Below, piece after piece: positions 42,391 to 52,684 of a DNA stretch of 64,000 nt. The DNA lies in contig BJHL01000001.1 of assembly GCA_014192545.1 (NCBI GenBank), forward strand, positions 914,134 to 978,133, written 5' to 3'. The position numbers and the translations under genes are program-made. Position 1 is the stretch's first letter; each line of letters opens with the position of its first letter. The notes under the pieces were generated by a model, which saw only the letters and a list, made by a program, of their open reading frames with translations, searched no databases and was not told the origin of the DNA. This stretch comes from Phycisphaerae bacterium (lineage in GTDB: Bacteria > Planctomycetota > Phycisphaerae > Phycisphaerales > UBA1924).

Positions 42391-45300
42391 ATGCACCAGC
42401 CCCGCACGCTCTCGGTCTCGGTCGTCATGCTGCTTGCTCTTTCGGCTGGTGTTGCGATGGCTCAGACAGGGCCGCAAGGTGCGCAGGTTGTCCGGGGCGA
42501 TGTGCAGATTTCGCGAGGGGCCGACGACCGCACGGTGATCCGCGCGAGCGACCGGGCGATCATCAACTACCGTTCGTTTGACATCGGCAGCGGCGAATTA
42601 GTGCAATTCGTGCAGCCGAATGCGAATTCGCGCGTGCTCAATCGCATTACGGGTGGCGAGCCCACGCGGATTGATGGCTCGATTCAGGCCAACGGACGTG
42701 TGTATTTTGTGAATCGTGCGGGCATCGCCTTTGGCGCGGGCAGCGTCGTGGATGCTGGCCGGTTCTATGCCATCGCGGGGAATATCACGGATCGCGATTT
42801 TGTTCGCGGCGTCGATCGCTTCACGCTGACGGGCAATGTGACCAACGAAGGCTCGATCTCGGCGAAGGATGGCGTGGTGTTGGCGGGGCAGAGCGTGAAC
42901 AACTCCGGCACGATCACGAGCGTTGATGCAAGCGCTGTGATGGTGGCGGGCGGACAGGTGCTGGTGCGCGAGGGTGATGGCCGAACGTATGTGAGTGTGG
43001 GCGATGTGAAGCAGACCAAGCCCGCAGCCAAGCGGCTGAGCCTGGGCGGCGGCGACATGCTGGGCAATCGGCTGTTTGAGAATAAATCGGCGAGTTCGAG
43101 TGTTACTTCGACAGGCGCAGTCGCCGCTCGGCAGGTGCATGTTGAAAGCACGGCGTCGACAACAGTGGCGGGCACGATCGATACGAGCAACGTGAACGGG
43201 GCTGGCGGCGATGTCCGCGTGTTGGGCGATACGGTTCGCGTGGCTGGCAACATCGACTCGCGCGGCACCACGCAAGGCGGCGATGTGCTGATTGGTGGCA
43301 ATTGGCAAGGCAGCGGCGACGAACGCCGAGCGACCACGAGCGTTGTGACCAGCGACGCGAGCATCAACACCAGCGGCGTGAACACAGGCAGCGCGGGTAC
43401 GGCAGTGGTGTGGGCTGATGGGCACACGAGTTTCGCTGGCACGATGCTCGCCAATGGTGGCGACCACGGCGGCGATGGAGCGTGGGTTGAAGTGAGCGGG
43501 AAAAATACGCTGGATTACAAGGGTTTTGTGAACGCCAGCGCGAGCAAGGGTGAGAGCGGGACGCTGCTGCTGGACCCCAAGAACATCATCATCGTCGATG
43601 GCGCGAGCGGCACCCTGAGCGGGACTGGATTCAACGATTTCTCCGCATCCACATTCAGTTTCGACACCGACGCCTTGACCGGCGTACTCAATACTGGCAC
43701 CGGCGTGGTGCTGCAAGCCAACAACGACATCACTATCAACGAAGCCATTACCGTCAACAACGCGAGTGGCACGGGTGGATCGCTCACACTCAACGCACTG
43801 CGCTCCATCGTAATCAACCAGCCGATCGAGACAGATGGGGGTAACGTCACGTTCATCGCCAATTTCGGCCTAGGCGGGGTCGGTACGGAACGCGACTTTG
43901 GCACAGGCGGTATCTCATTCGGCGGCTCTGGCAGCATCAGCGCGGGTACAGGTATCGTCACGGTCCAGGTCAATCCGTCATTGGGCATATTCGTGCCAGG
44001 CGGCATCGTTGTGGGGCCGGTCGCAGCCTCGCGACTGGTGCTTGACGGCGGCGTGGCGATTTCTCAGTCTGGTGACATCAACGTTGGTGAGCTGCTCATC
44101 CGCAGCGCCGGTCCTGTCACGCTGACGCGGACGGGCAACGTCATCGGCAAACTTGCCGGCGACATGTTCGATATGGCGGACATCCGCGGTACCGGCGTGC
44201 TCACCATCGATCAGGTCGGCAGCGCCAATGTGCTTCGCTCCACTGGAGCCATTTCGCTTGAATTTGACACGATCCTTCAGAACCACCCGGTTGCGACGCC
44301 TTCGCTCACGGCGACGGCGCGGTCGGGGAACATCGTTCTAAGCAACATCAGTAATGATGTCGGCTCGATTGATCTGCGTTCGCGCATCGGCCAAAGCGTC
44401 GGCGTCGGCAGCGGCTTCATCAGTTTCAACAACAACGCCAACCTCAGCGTCGCGGGCATCTCAACAACGGGTGACGTTGAAGTCACCGCTCAAGGCATCA
44501 TGACGCAGACGGGTGCAATCGCGGCGGACACGCTGACGCTGATGTCGCGCTCCAACGGTACGATCACGCACACACTGCTGAATGCGACCAACACCGTGCG
44601 CGAACTGAGTTTCAGCGGGCTCAACGCGTTCGGCACGACCTCGGGCGTGGCAAATCTCAACTTCGCAGAATCCAACGGCCTCACGCTTCTGGACATCGAT
44701 ACTTCAGGCAGCGTGCGGATCGCCACGCCCGGTGATGTGACCCAAGGCGTCGGAACGTCAGTGGTCGCTCCGGGCTTTGCTTATGCCAGCACCAACGGTT
44801 CGCTCACGCTGACCAATACGACCAACAACTTCTACAACTTCGCCGTGAGCGGCTTGAATGCCAACGTCTTCTCGACGAACACGATCAATGTTGAGAACGT
44901 GCTCGGTCAGCCGGGCGTGAGCATGAACGGCTTTGCTCGGCTCATTTCGAGAAACAGTGTCATTCAGGCTGAGCCTGTCATCGCGGATCATCTCATCGTG
45001 CGATCGCTCTCGGACGGCGCGGCGGAGATCAATTTCGCTCTGGCTGGTAACGATGTGAATCAACTGACGATGGAAGGTCTCAGCGCGGCGGGCACGGCGC
45101 TAGGCAGTCAAACGATCCGATTCCGTGATCTCGACGGTTTTTCCATTCTGCGACTGCGCACGAACGGTTCGGTTCGGCTGGCTTCTGAAGGCGTTGTGAA
45201 TCAGGTGAACGCCAACTCCGGACTCGTCGTGGGTGGATCGCTTGCTCTGAACAGCATGAACGGGCAATGGTCGCTGACGGACTCGCGCAACGTTGTGCCG

Positions 45301-47010
45301 ATTCTCGCCGGTGAGGGGCGGTCCATCAATCTATTGAATACAGGCAACATCAGTTTCGGTACGGGGCTCGACGGCGTGACCGGTGTCGCTCTCTCCGGCA
45401 CCGACAACTTTCTTCGCGTCATCAGCACCGGTTCCATTTCGCAGACGCAGCAGGTTGCAGGCGATCAGTTGGTGCTTCGCGTCATCAACGACGCAGATTC
45501 GTTCATCACGCTCGATAATGCAAGCAACCAATTCTCGCGCGTGACACTTGAAGCACGTACGAACGCCGGGGCTGCGGGTGCTGCGCCGATTACATATCGC
45601 GACACGGATGGATTCAGTCTTCTCCGACTCACCACAGCTTCCGATGCACTACTGAGTGCGAGCGGAGCCGTGAACCAATCGGGCGCGAATCAGGGCATCA
45701 TCGCCAGCCGACTGCTGCTGACGGGCAACAACCCCAGCACATGGACGCTGGATCGCAACGACAACAGCTTTGCGATGCTTGCGGGTAACACCAACGGCAA
45801 CCTGAATCTCTCCAACAACCGCGATCTTGAAATCGGCACGGTCAGCGGCGTGAACGGCGTCGCGGTGGGTTCTGAGAGCTTCCTTCGCATGGTCGTTGCG
45901 GGCAACATCACGCAGACACAAGCCGTAAGTGGCGATTTGCTGGTTGCACGCACACTGAGCGACAGCTTCACGCAGGCGTGGCTTGCGAACCCGGCGAACA
46001 ACTTCACCAGCATCAACATGCAGAGCAACAATCGCGCGAACACGAGCCTTGGCGGCGGGCGATTGATCTATCGCGACGTGAACGGCTTTACTGTCGTCGG
46101 TGCGCAAACCAATGAGCAGGTGATTTTGCACGCAGATTCGGTGGTCAACCAACTGGGCGCGACCATTCCGATTATCGCGAACGGAGGGATGCGGTTCTTT
46201 GGCACAGGCGGGTACGTGTTTACACGCAGTGATAATCGAATCCCGCGCATCGCTGGCAATACCGGCACACTGCAACTGACAACGAATTCTGATCTCATCA
46301 TCACGCAGTTAGGCGTGGCAAGTGGGTTGACCACCTCCGCGAACACAACGCTCTCGGCTTTCGGCACCGTGACGCAGGACCGCCCAGCCGTTGTCACTGG
46401 AACGCTGACTGCAACCACGCGCACCGCATCAGGCGGTGGCACGGTCCTGCTTGATCAACTTGGCAATCGTGCGGGTACGTTGCAGTTGCTGGGCTACGGA
46501 CTCTCTGGAACGACCGGCGTGGCGAGCAACTTGTCGTTCGCGTCTTCGCAGGGTTACGCGGTGCAAGCAACGCGTACAACCGGATTGGTTACGCTGACAA
46601 GCAATGGCGTTGTGACTACCCCTTCCGGTGGATCGTTTGTCGGAGCTTCGAGCCTGTTGCTCCAGGGTACCGGTTCGTTCAATTTGACCAGTACAGGAAA
46701 CACTTTCAGTACACTCGCTGGCAACGTTGGCAGCGTCAACGTCTTCACGTCAGGTCCACTTCAAATCGGTCAGATCGATACAACCAACGGCCTTGTCGCT
46801 ACTGGCAACGTCACGCTTGCCGCTGGTGGAAACATTTCGCAAAGCCGGCAACTTCGCGGTTTGAATCTGCTTGCCACGACTCTCAACAACACCGGTGCAT
46901 CGATCATCCTGACAGGGCCGAATAATTTCTTTTCGGGTACGCGCACGCTGCGAACGCGCAACGCCAGCGGCAATGCAGACGTGGAAGCCACCGCCACGTA
47001 CTTGCAATGA
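42391..47010 (+). CDS. Large filamentous-haemagglutinin-type beta-helix protein
   Basis: 1,539 residues. ATG 42391 (GAGGA upstream) gives a signal peptide ending VAMAQ. The two-partner-secretion domain follows: RASDRAIINYRSFDIGSGEL, VQFVQPNANSRVLNRITGGE, then IQANGRVYFVNRAGIAFG with a late NPxG-like VNRAGI. A beta-helical stem rich in Gly/Asn/Thr fills the rest. From residue 760 onward five units of about 151-158 residues recur, each starting with a [DN]GF-x-[IL]LRL-type box. Almost no Cys. It would be exported and fibrous, acting in adhesion or matrix. No TpsB (FhaC-like) partner is in the window. Confidence 0.9.
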   Translation: MHQPRTLSVSVVMLLALSAGVAMAQTGPQGAQVVRGDVQISRGADDRTVIRASDRAIINYRSFDIGSGELVQFVQPNANSRVLNRITGGEPTRIDGSIQANGRVYFVNRAGIAFGAGSVVDAGRFYAIAGNITDRDFVRGVDRFTLTGNVTNEGSISAKDGVVLAGQSVNNSGTITSVDASAVMVAGGQVLVREGDGRTYVSVGDVKQTKPAAKRLSLGGGDMLGNRLFENKSASSSVTSTGAVAARQVHVESTASTTVAGTIDTSNVNGAGGDVRVLGDTVRVAGNIDSRGTTQGGDVLIGGNWQGSGDERRATTSVVTSDASINTSGVNTGSAGTAVVWADGHTSFAGTMLANGGDHGGDGAWVEVSGKNTLDYKGFVNASASKGESGTLLLDPKNIIIVDGASGTLSGTGFNDFSASTFSFDTDALTGVLNTGTGVVLQANNDITINEAITVNNASGTGGSLTLNALRSIVINQPIETDGGNVTFIANFGLGGVGTERDFGTGGISFGGSGSISAGTGIVTVQVNPSLGIFVPGGIVVGPVAASRLVLDGGVAISQSGDINVGELLIRSAGPVTLTRTGNVIGKLAGDMFDMADIRGTGVLTIDQVGSANVLRSTGAISLEFDTILQNHPVATPSLTATARSGNIVLSNISNDVGSIDLRSRIGQSVGVGSGFISFNNNANLSVAGISTTGDVEVTAQGIMTQTGAIAADTLTLMSRSNGTITHTLLNATNTVRELSFSGLNAFGTTSGVANLNFAESNGLTLLDIDTSGSVRIATPGDVTQGVGTSVVAPGFAYASTNGSLTLTNTTNNFYNFAVSGLNANVFSTNTINVENVLGQPGVSMNGFARLISRNSVIQAEPVIADHLIVRSLSDGAAEINFALAGNDVNQLTMEGLSAAGTALGSQTIRFRDLDGFSILRLRTNGSVRLASEGVVNQVNANSGLVVGGSLALNSMNGQWSLTDSRNVVPILAGEGRSINLLNTGNISFGTGLDGVTGVALSGTDNFLRVISTGSISQTQQVAGDQLVLRVINDADSFITLDNASNQFSRVTLEARTNAGAAGAAPITYRDTDGFSLLRLTTASDALLSASGAVNQSGANQGIIASRLLLTGNNPSTWTLDRNDNSFAMLAGNTNGNLNLSNNRDLEIGTVSGVNGVAVGSESFLRMVVAGNITQTQAVSGDLLVARTLSDSFTQAWLANPANNFTSINMQSNNRANTSLGGGRLIYRDVNGFTVVGAQTNEQVILHADSVVNQLGATIPIIANGGMRFFGTGGYVFTRSDNRIPRIAGNTGTLQLTTNSDLIITQLGVASGLTTSANTTLSAFGTVTQDRPAVVTGTLTATTRTASGGGTVLLDQLGNRAGTLQLLGYGLSGTTGVASNLSFASSQGYAVQATRTTGLVTLTSNGVVTTPSGGSFVGASSLLLQGTGSFNLTSTGNTFSTLAGNVGSVNVFTSGPLQIGQIDTTNGLVATGNVTLAAGGNISQSRQLRGLNLLATTLNNTGASIILTGPNNFFSGTRTLRTRNASGNADVEATATYLQ

Positions 47011-47075
47011 ACTGCTCCTCATGAAAGTTGGCATGAATGGCCGATAGCGTGAATACGGGAAAATTCGCTACACAC

Positions 47076-47124
47076 ACCCACGCCGGGCGATTGCCACACA
47101 CACGCCTGGCGTTGGGTATTTTTG
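47076..47124 (+). terminator. Terminator of the haemagglutinin-type gene
   Basis: ACCCACGCCGGGCG pairs with CGCCTGGCGTTGGGT (one bulge, one G-T pair) around a 13-nt loop, followed by ATTTTT. It lies about 65 bp past the stop codon. Confidence 0.7.
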
Positions 47125-47168
47125 GGGCTTGATATTCTTTCTTTCAGGCACGAGCTTTGTCGCGATTC

Positions 47169-47909
47169 TCAACCGCGCACGCGCTCGAGAATGTCGAGCA
47201 CCCCTGCGACATCATGATGTGGCGAGACGTAATCGGCGTGGGCCTTGAGCTTGTCGTCGGCGTTCGCCGGGCACGCAAAGAACGCGACGGCTTCGCGAAT
47301 GGCCATGTCGCCCATGGTGTCGCCAATTCCCGCGAGCTTGGCTTTGGGCGTGTTCGTCATCGCGAGCAATCGTGCGATGCCTGACGCCTTGCTGACGTGG
47401 TGCAACTCGATGTTGATCCACGCAACCGTGTTCGCCACGCGCATGTTCCAACCTTCGCGAGCGATCTTCTCGATGATGATGGGCTTCTGTGCCAGCAGAA
47501 AACTCGTATCCGGATGCCACAGCGAAACACTCGCCGTTTTCCCAGGCTGAATCACGATGCCCTGCGGACACAGCGTCTCGCGCACCCACGCTTCGCACGC
47601 GGCGATGCGGCGCATGTCATCGCTGCTGATTGCAGGGTCAAGCAAGAACCGATTCTCGCGCGGGTCATACAGCCACACGCCCATCTCGCACACAATCGGC
47701 ACCGTCGTGTTCGCAATCATGCGGCTCATCGCCTCGGCGTACGGCTGAGGCCGACCCGAACACAACGTCACCACCGGCCTGTCGCGCTGCGACACCGCCG
47801 CGAGGTTGTACGCCGCGACGCGGGCGAGCGCAAGCGCGTCCATAGGCCCGGCAGATTCAGGCGCGAGACAGCCGTCGATGTCGCTGATAAGGATGTCGTA
47901 GGCTGGCAT
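47169..47909 (-). CDS. HAD-superfamily phosphatase (Cof/sucrose-phosphatase type)
   Basis: Motif I is ISDIDGCLAPES (DxDGxL), motif II TLCSGRPQPYAEAM, and the last motif IGDTMGDMAIREAV (GDxxxD). The cap domain of about 100 residues lies between. The chain of 246 residues resembles phosphoglycolate or mannosyl/sucrose phosphate phosphatases, but the substrate cannot be read from sequence. The final GDTMGDMAI is slightly unusual in having Met where Asn is common. It lies 9 bp after the OPT transporter gene on the same strand, so the two are probably co-transcribed. Confidence 0.85.
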   Translation of the reverse strand: MPAYDILISDIDGCLAPESAGPMDALALARVAAYNLAAVSQRDRPVVTLCSGRPQPYAEAMSRMIANTTVPIVCEMGVWLYDPRENRFLLDPAISSDDMRRIAACEAWVRETLCPQGIVIQPGKTASVSLWHPDTSFLLAQKPIIIEKIAREGWNMRVANTVAWINIELHHVSKASGIARLLAMTNTPKAKLAGIGDTMGDMAIREAVAFFACPANADDKLKAHADYVSPHHDVAGVLDILERVRG

Positions 47910-47918
47910 GCAGCGAGC

Positions 47919-50102
47919 TTAGGGCGTGCCCTTGGCTGCGAGCAGACCAACAGCGGTTGCAGTCATCGCGATGATCGCCTTGATAAGTGATTCTCCGGCG
48001 ATAAGACCTGACGCGAGCGAGATGGAGTATTCATCACTGCTCTTCTTATCGGCTTTCTCCCAGATCAGTCCGATGACAGCACCGATAGCGAAACCGATGG
48101 CGTTACTGAAGGGAATCACCCAGGACAAGCCGAGTCCCATCGCACTGGGCAGCCATTGGCGATACTTCGCTGGAGTGTAACGTTCGATGATTGGCAGCAC
48201 GATACCGATGAAGGCTCCGATCAGAATTGCGATCTTCGCAGAATCTGGCAATTGATCGATGCCTTTGGTGAGTACCTTTGCGACGGCTTCCCACTGGCGG
48301 GTTGCAGGCGCGGAGAATTTCTCCAGAGCTTCCTTATTTGGGACCATGAGGTACCACGCGGGCACGATCGCGAGTGTCCCGAAGAAGACGCCCACAAATT
48401 GTGCGATGAACTGCTTGCGCGGATTCGCACCCAGCAAATAGCCTGCTTTCAGATCGGTCAAGAGATCCGCACAACTCGCCGCACTATTCGCGGCGACACC
48501 CGCCGACGCGAGATTGGCATTTGTATTGCCTGGAACCAATCCAGCGAAGAGAAGTTGCATGACCTTACCCATCGCACCGATGGGCGTGGTATCGGTCTCA
48601 CCCGTTGCACGCGCGCCGACCATTGACAGAACAAAGCTCATCAGCACCGCAATCACACCCGCCCACCAGTGAATGTGAAATCCGATCATTTGCACGATCA
48701 CCATCGCGATTCCGATGGGAATCATCCCAGCGATCATCCACATGTTGGGTACTTCGATTGATTTCTGGGCGATGCTAATCGTGGATGGGCTTGTTTTCTT
48801 ACTCGCCCCGCCGAATGCACGAGCGATGGTTTTCCACTGCAGCGCGACGGATGTCAAGCTTGCGAAGACCATGATTGCTGTGCCACCCCACAGCGACCAG
48901 GTGGTGAACTTGAGCACGGTGCCGTTCCACAGTGTTAGGTTGGTGGCATTGTTCGCAAATGCGCCGGGGTCCTTCGCCCGAGCTTCGACAACAACGTCCT
49001 TATTCAATTCGCTGTATTGGCTCTTGATATTGACGTCAATGTTCTGGACATATCCCTTCTCGCGTTCGCGGATGTCATATTCCCACTGCGTTGAGCTCTT
49101 GCCATCCACCATCGTCGTGACTTCGCGCCAGCCGCTTTTGCCTGATTGCTGATCTAACTGCACCAAAGCGGGACCCACCGCGAAGTAGAGGATGATCGAG
49201 CCCAGAAGCATGGACATGCAAACGCGCATCCGCGTAATGACGCCTGCTGCGATGAGCAGTACCGAAAGATCGACGCCTATGCCGTTGGGTACCTTGCCCG
49301 AAACCATGTACACACTGTTCATCACGCTTTCGGGAATGCGGATGGGTACCTTGCTGAAGAATCTGTCGAGAAAGGCGAGCGTGCCCTCGCCGGTGTTGAT
49401 GATCCCAATGATCGCACCAGCGCAGATCCCTGCAATGAGCACATATGCCCGTTTGACCGCCGCCGCGCTCTCGCCGAAAAGGTTCCGCAACGTCTCCGCT
49501 GCAGCCACACCCGAAGGGAAACGCAACTGCTCATGATTGATCATCTGCCGCTTCATCGGGATGGCAAGGAAGACGCCCATGAGTCCCGTGCAGAAGGTAA
49601 ATGCAGTCACAACCCACACCGGTTGTACAGACCAGTTCGAGACATCCGCGTTGGTCTTTCCCGGCTCGGGCATCGCCAGCAGCAGAATCGCGCCAAACAT
49701 CGTCGCGATTGTCGAGCCTGTGCTGTAACCAGCCGCACTGGCGGTACTCGCCATGCAGTTGTTCTCCAGCACCGACATTTTCGAAATCGACCCGCCCGAG
49801 ATGAGCCGCATGAGATTCCAGATCACATAGCTCATCACGCAAGCAGTGATTGCAACGCCGAAGCCCCAGCCAATCGAAAGCGTGGTATACAAATTGCTCG
49901 CAGCCATGAGCATGCCAAGCAGTCCACCCATGACAACCGCTCGCAGCGTGAGCTGCGGCATCTTGTCACCTCGATACACATGCTTGAACCAGTGTGCATC
50001 CTTCTCTTCTGGCGTTGCGTTCTCCGGCAGTGGCGGCACGCCCTCGCCGAAGGGGCTGGCTTGGGGTTTGGTTTCTTCAGAAGGCGAGCTGGGACCTGCC
50101 AT
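47919..50102 (-). CDS. OPT-family oligopeptide/metal-chelate transporter
   Basis: A 727-residue protein with about 15 transmembrane helices. The N-terminal LTLRAVVMGGLLGMLMAASN and GWGFGVAITACVMSYVIWNL are family hallmarks. A long soluble loop (residues 320-400) precedes the helices around GARATGETDTTPIGAMGKVM, the conserved DTTPIG region. C-terminal VIPFSNAIGFAIGAVIGLIW also fits. Members carry peptides or metal-siderophore complexes with protons. ATG 50102 has GGAG nine bases upstream and is preferred over two further upstream starts. Confidence 0.92.
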   Translation of the reverse strand: MAGPSSPSEETKPQASPFGEGVPPLPENATPEEKDAHWFKHVYRGDKMPQLTLRAVVMGGLLGMLMAASNLYTTLSIGWGFGVAITACVMSYVIWNLMRLISGGSISKMSVLENNCMASTASAAGYSTGSTIATMFGAILLLAMPEPGKTNADVSNWSVQPVWVVTAFTFCTGLMGVFLAIPMKRQMINHEQLRFPSGVAAAETLRNLFGESAAAVKRAYVLIAGICAGAIIGIINTGEGTLAFLDRFFSKVPIRIPESVMNSVYMVSGKVPNGIGVDLSVLLIAAGVITRMRVCMSMLLGSIILYFAVGPALVQLDQQSGKSGWREVTTMVDGKSSTQWEYDIREREKGYVQNIDVNIKSQYSELNKDVVVEARAKDPGAFANNATNLTLWNGTVLKFTTWSLWGGTAIMVFASLTSVALQWKTIARAFGGASKKTSPSTISIAQKSIEVPNMWMIAGMIPIGIAMVIVQMIGFHIHWWAGVIAVLMSFVLSMVGARATGETDTTPIGAMGKVMQLLFAGLVPGNTNANLASAGVAANSAASCADLLTDLKAGYLLGANPRKQFIAQFVGVFFGTLAIVPAWYLMVPNKEALEKFSAPATRQWEAVAKVLTKGIDQLPDSAKIAILIGAFIGIVLPIIERYTPAKYRQWLPSAMGLGLSWVIPFSNAIGFAIGAVIGLIWEKADKKSSDEYSISLASGLIAGESLIKAIIAMTATAVGLLAAKGTP

Positions 50103-50272
50103 GCGAGTGTGCTCCATTGACGCGGGGACGCGGGCCAAACAAAACACGGCCAGCGGGCTTGCGAAGTGTGAACTCGCACAAGATACTCTGAATATCTGGA
50201 ATGTGCAAGTGCTGTTGTCGCGAATCTGCTCGCACCGCGGGGCAACTGGCGGGAAGCATGACCAACGCGCAA

Positions 50273-50305
50273 GAAAAAGCGGCGCGTGATGCGCCGCTTG
50301 AAAAA
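50273..50305 (-). terminator. Terminator of the Lpo-type lipoprotein operon
   Basis: AAGCGGCGC (50277-50285) pairs perfectly with GCGCCGCTT (50291-50299) around GTGAT. On the minus strand the stem is followed by TTTTTC. It lies about 50 bp past the last gene of the operon. Confidence 0.85.
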
Positions 50306-50356
50306 CGTGTAAGTGCTTGTGTCGCTTATGTATCAGTTACCCGCGACGCTCGCAGA

Positions 50357-52039
50357 TCACGGCCTCGCCCACGCGTCGCTCATGCCCGCAACGAGTTTGC
50401 CGGTGGCTTCGGCCGTCAGGTCGTCAAGAGCTTGCGTGAGCGTCGTGCCGGCGACGGTCACGGTCTTTTGGCTGCTGGCGGCTCCCAGAATCGCGTTGTC
50501 GCTGGTGCGAACGGCTCGCAACGTGACTTCGATGGTCAGCGGCAGTCCGCCGCCGCGCGTGCGGACGACGCGGGCGACGCCTGAGATGACAATGTCAGCC
50601 TTGGCTTCGCTCGCGAGCGTTGCGGCAAACTCGCGATCGGTCCACGCCTTGGCATCAAGCGTGCCCGCACTGCGAAGCTGAGCTTGTGCAGCGGCGGCGT
50701 CCTTGAGATTGAAACCCAGGCTGCCCAGGCGTTCGATGAGCCGATTTTCGACTTGCCGCAGATCGACTTCGCCTTGCTCCAATCGCTCGGCTCGGCGATC
50801 GGTCAGTTCATCGCGCACGATGTCACCCAGGATCGGATCGATGCGGCTGGCACCAAGGCCCACGCGCTCGCCGATGATGATGTTGGTGCCGTCGCCGGTT
50901 TGCAGCGGGTTGGCGGCATCGCTGCCTGTGCTCACGCGCGTTTCGGGCAGGTCAACCGTTGCGCGATTCACGAGTACGGCGATGGTGGGCTTGCCAGCCT
51001 TGGCGTAGCGCTCGGCGAGTGTTGCGCGTTCGCCGCTGTTGCGGGAAGTGGTGGGGCCGCCAGCGAGTGCGCGTTGGCGTGTGTCCATCGCGAGGGGCGT
51101 GAGTCGCACGGTCAGGCTCATGTCGCGACCATCGAGAACTTCGGCGGACATGCAGAGTTGATCGCGCGCGGCACTGCGCAGGGCAGTGCGGACGGTCAGC
51201 ATGTCGCCGGTTGCGAACATATCAAGCGTGGTGAGCTGGTCGGCGGTGCTTTGCTCCTGGCTGCGCACGCGCACGCTGCCTTGGCGCACGCCGGAGCTGT
51301 TGTTGAGCGCATCACGCAGGGCGCTCAGGTCGTCATCTTCGTACTCGCCCACGATGCGCAGGTTGTAACGCGTCAGTGTGCCGCTGGCGTTGAGGGGGAA
51401 GGCTTCGCTGAATTGCTTGGCGACCCGGCGGCCGATGGACTGGGCGTACTCGCTCACGCGGTAGTTGTCGAACTGGCCTGTCTGCGGGTCAGGGGTCATG
51501 TCCCAACTGAACCGGCCCAGCGTGGTGCCTTGGCGCAGGTCCGTGAGCGTGTACGACGCGCGGTAGCCATCGCCTGCGCGATCGCCCAGCCTGACCAGCA
51601 GCACCATGTCGGCGTTGGTATCGGCTCCCAACATGCGGGAAGCGGCAAACTCGTCGTTGCGAGCAAGGGCCTCACGCTGGCGATCTTCACGCAGCTGCGC
51701 GGCTGCCGGATTGATGATGGTGACTTCAGGATCGCCAAACAGATCCTCGAGGCGCAGGCCCAGCCGCTGGGCGATGTCGCGTGAGGTACTCGCGTTGCGA
51801 CCGATGGCGTCGCTATCGACGGTGATGAGCAGGCGAGGCGAGCCCGCACGCGTGTAGGCGTCGCGGAAGCCATCGATGTTGGCAAGCCGCTGGGTTGCGG
51901 GGTCGGCATCACGCACGGGCTCGGGCGGCAGGTGCTTGCGGTCTTGTGCGAAGGCTTGTCCGGTGCAGGCTCCTGCGCAGGCGACGAGCGTCAGCGCCAG
52001 GGTGCGAGCGGCAAGATCACGATGTGAAACGAGCAACAT
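50357..52039 (-). CDS. Exported CsgG/LpoB-like protein, end of the Lpo-type operon
   Basis: ATG 52039 (GGGAG six bases upstream) begins MLLVSHRDLAARTLALTLVA with a signal sequence near GACTGQAFAQ. Two similar alpha/beta halves follow. RLLITVDSDAIGRNASTSRD with ADMVLLVRLGDRAGDGYRAS forms the first. KPTIAVLVNRATVDLPETRV through NRLIERLGSLGFNLKDAAAA and KADIVISGVARVVRTRGGGL forms the second. This is the fold plan of CsgG/LpoB/FlgT anticodon-binding-like domains. At 560 residues it is far larger than LpoB. It is last in the operon and probably periplasmic. Confidence 0.7.
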   Translation of the reverse strand: MLLVSHRDLAARTLALTLVACAGACTGQAFAQDRKHLPPEPVRDADPATQRLANIDGFRDAYTRAGSPRLLITVDSDAIGRNASTSRDIAQRLGLRLEDLFGDPEVTIINPAAAQLREDRQREALARNDEFAASRMLGADTNADMVLLVRLGDRAGDGYRASYTLTDLRQGTTLGRFSWDMTPDPQTGQFDNYRVSEYAQSIGRRVAKQFSEAFPLNASGTLTRYNLRIVGEYEDDDLSALRDALNNSSGVRQGSVRVRSQEQSTADQLTTLDMFATGDMLTVRTALRSAARDQLCMSAEVLDGRDMSLTVRLTPLAMDTRQRALAGGPTTSRNSGERATLAERYAKAGKPTIAVLVNRATVDLPETRVSTGSDAANPLQTGDGTNIIIGERVGLGASRIDPILGDIVRDELTDRRAERLEQGEVDLRQVENRLIERLGSLGFNLKDAAAAQAQLRSAGTLDAKAWTDREFAATLASEAKADIVISGVARVVRTRGGGLPLTIEVTLRAVRTSDNAILGAASSQKTVTVAGTTLTQALDDLTAEATGKLVAGMSDAWARP

Positions 52040-52190
52040 GACCATCTCCCAAGCGACCATTGGTCGCCTTGACTGCAGAGACAAACAGACGAACAAAACA
52101 CCTGAACTGAACACCTGAACCCAACTGGGGTTCGCGGTGTCATGCGTTGTGTTGGACGCATGACAGCGCGCAAAGTTCATTACGCGAATA

Positions 52191-52604
52191 TCACTGTGCC
52201 AGGCGAATCTCGCAGCGCCAGTCGGTTGCATCGCTATCCATGCTGTTGCCAGCGAGGAAACGCTGATCGCGTGGCGGCAGGTTCATGAAGCGCCAGCTCA
52301 TTTCGCCGCCTCGTGCGGGTGAGCCGTTGGCGTTGAAGAAGAGGAAGCGATACTGAATGTTGCTGCTGTAGCCGGGGTCGCTGCGCAGGCGCGTGGGCAC
52401 GGTCACTTTCAGCACATCGCTCTTTTCGACGATGGGTGTGCCGGTTTCGATGAAGCCTGCGAGTTCGCCCGAGACGGTGATCTTGGGATAGTTTGCGCCG
52501 ATTTGATCGGGCACGGGGCGATAGGGAGCCTTCACGGTGTCGCACGCGACAAGCGTGCTGGCGAGGCTGGCGAGGGCGAGCAGGATGATGGAACGCGTTT
52601 TCAT
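52191..52604 (-). CDS. YcfL-like lipoprotein (DUF1425)
   Basis: MKTRSIILLALASLASTLVA then CDTVKAPYR gives a lipoprotein signal with LVAC. The body has DVLKVTVPTRLRSDPGYSSN, then IQYRFLFFNANGSPARGGEM and SWRFMNLPPRDQRFLAG. This is the pattern of YcfL/DUF1425 (an Ig-like fold with YRFxFFDxxG...W). In gamma-proteobacteria ycfL lies beside lpoB, as here. ATG 52604 has GGAG five bases upstream. The C-terminal domain is short and complete at 137 residues. Confidence 0.82.
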   Translation of the reverse strand: MKTRSIILLALASLASTLVACDTVKAPYRPVPDQIGANYPKITVSGELAGFIETGTPIVEKSDVLKVTVPTRLRSDPGYSSNIQYRFLFFNANGSPARGGEMSWRFMNLPPRDQRFLAGNSMDSDATDWRCEIRLAQ

Positions 52605-52684
52605 AATCACTCCTTGGATATGTGTGCTTGCTTGTGCTTGCTTGTGTGCCGCGACAACCCGCGAACACGAAACGTGCTTGGCTT

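Noticed and set aside
42598..43716. 372-codon minus-strand ORF opposite the haemagglutinin-type gene
   Set aside because: His/Arg/Ala-rich composition without domains; a shadow of the clear plus-strand gene with signal peptide and TPS domain.
50684..51784. 366-codon plus-strand ORF opposite the CsgG/LpoB-like gene
   Set aside because: It has no recognisable motif and lies wholly inside the well-supported minus-strand operon gene.
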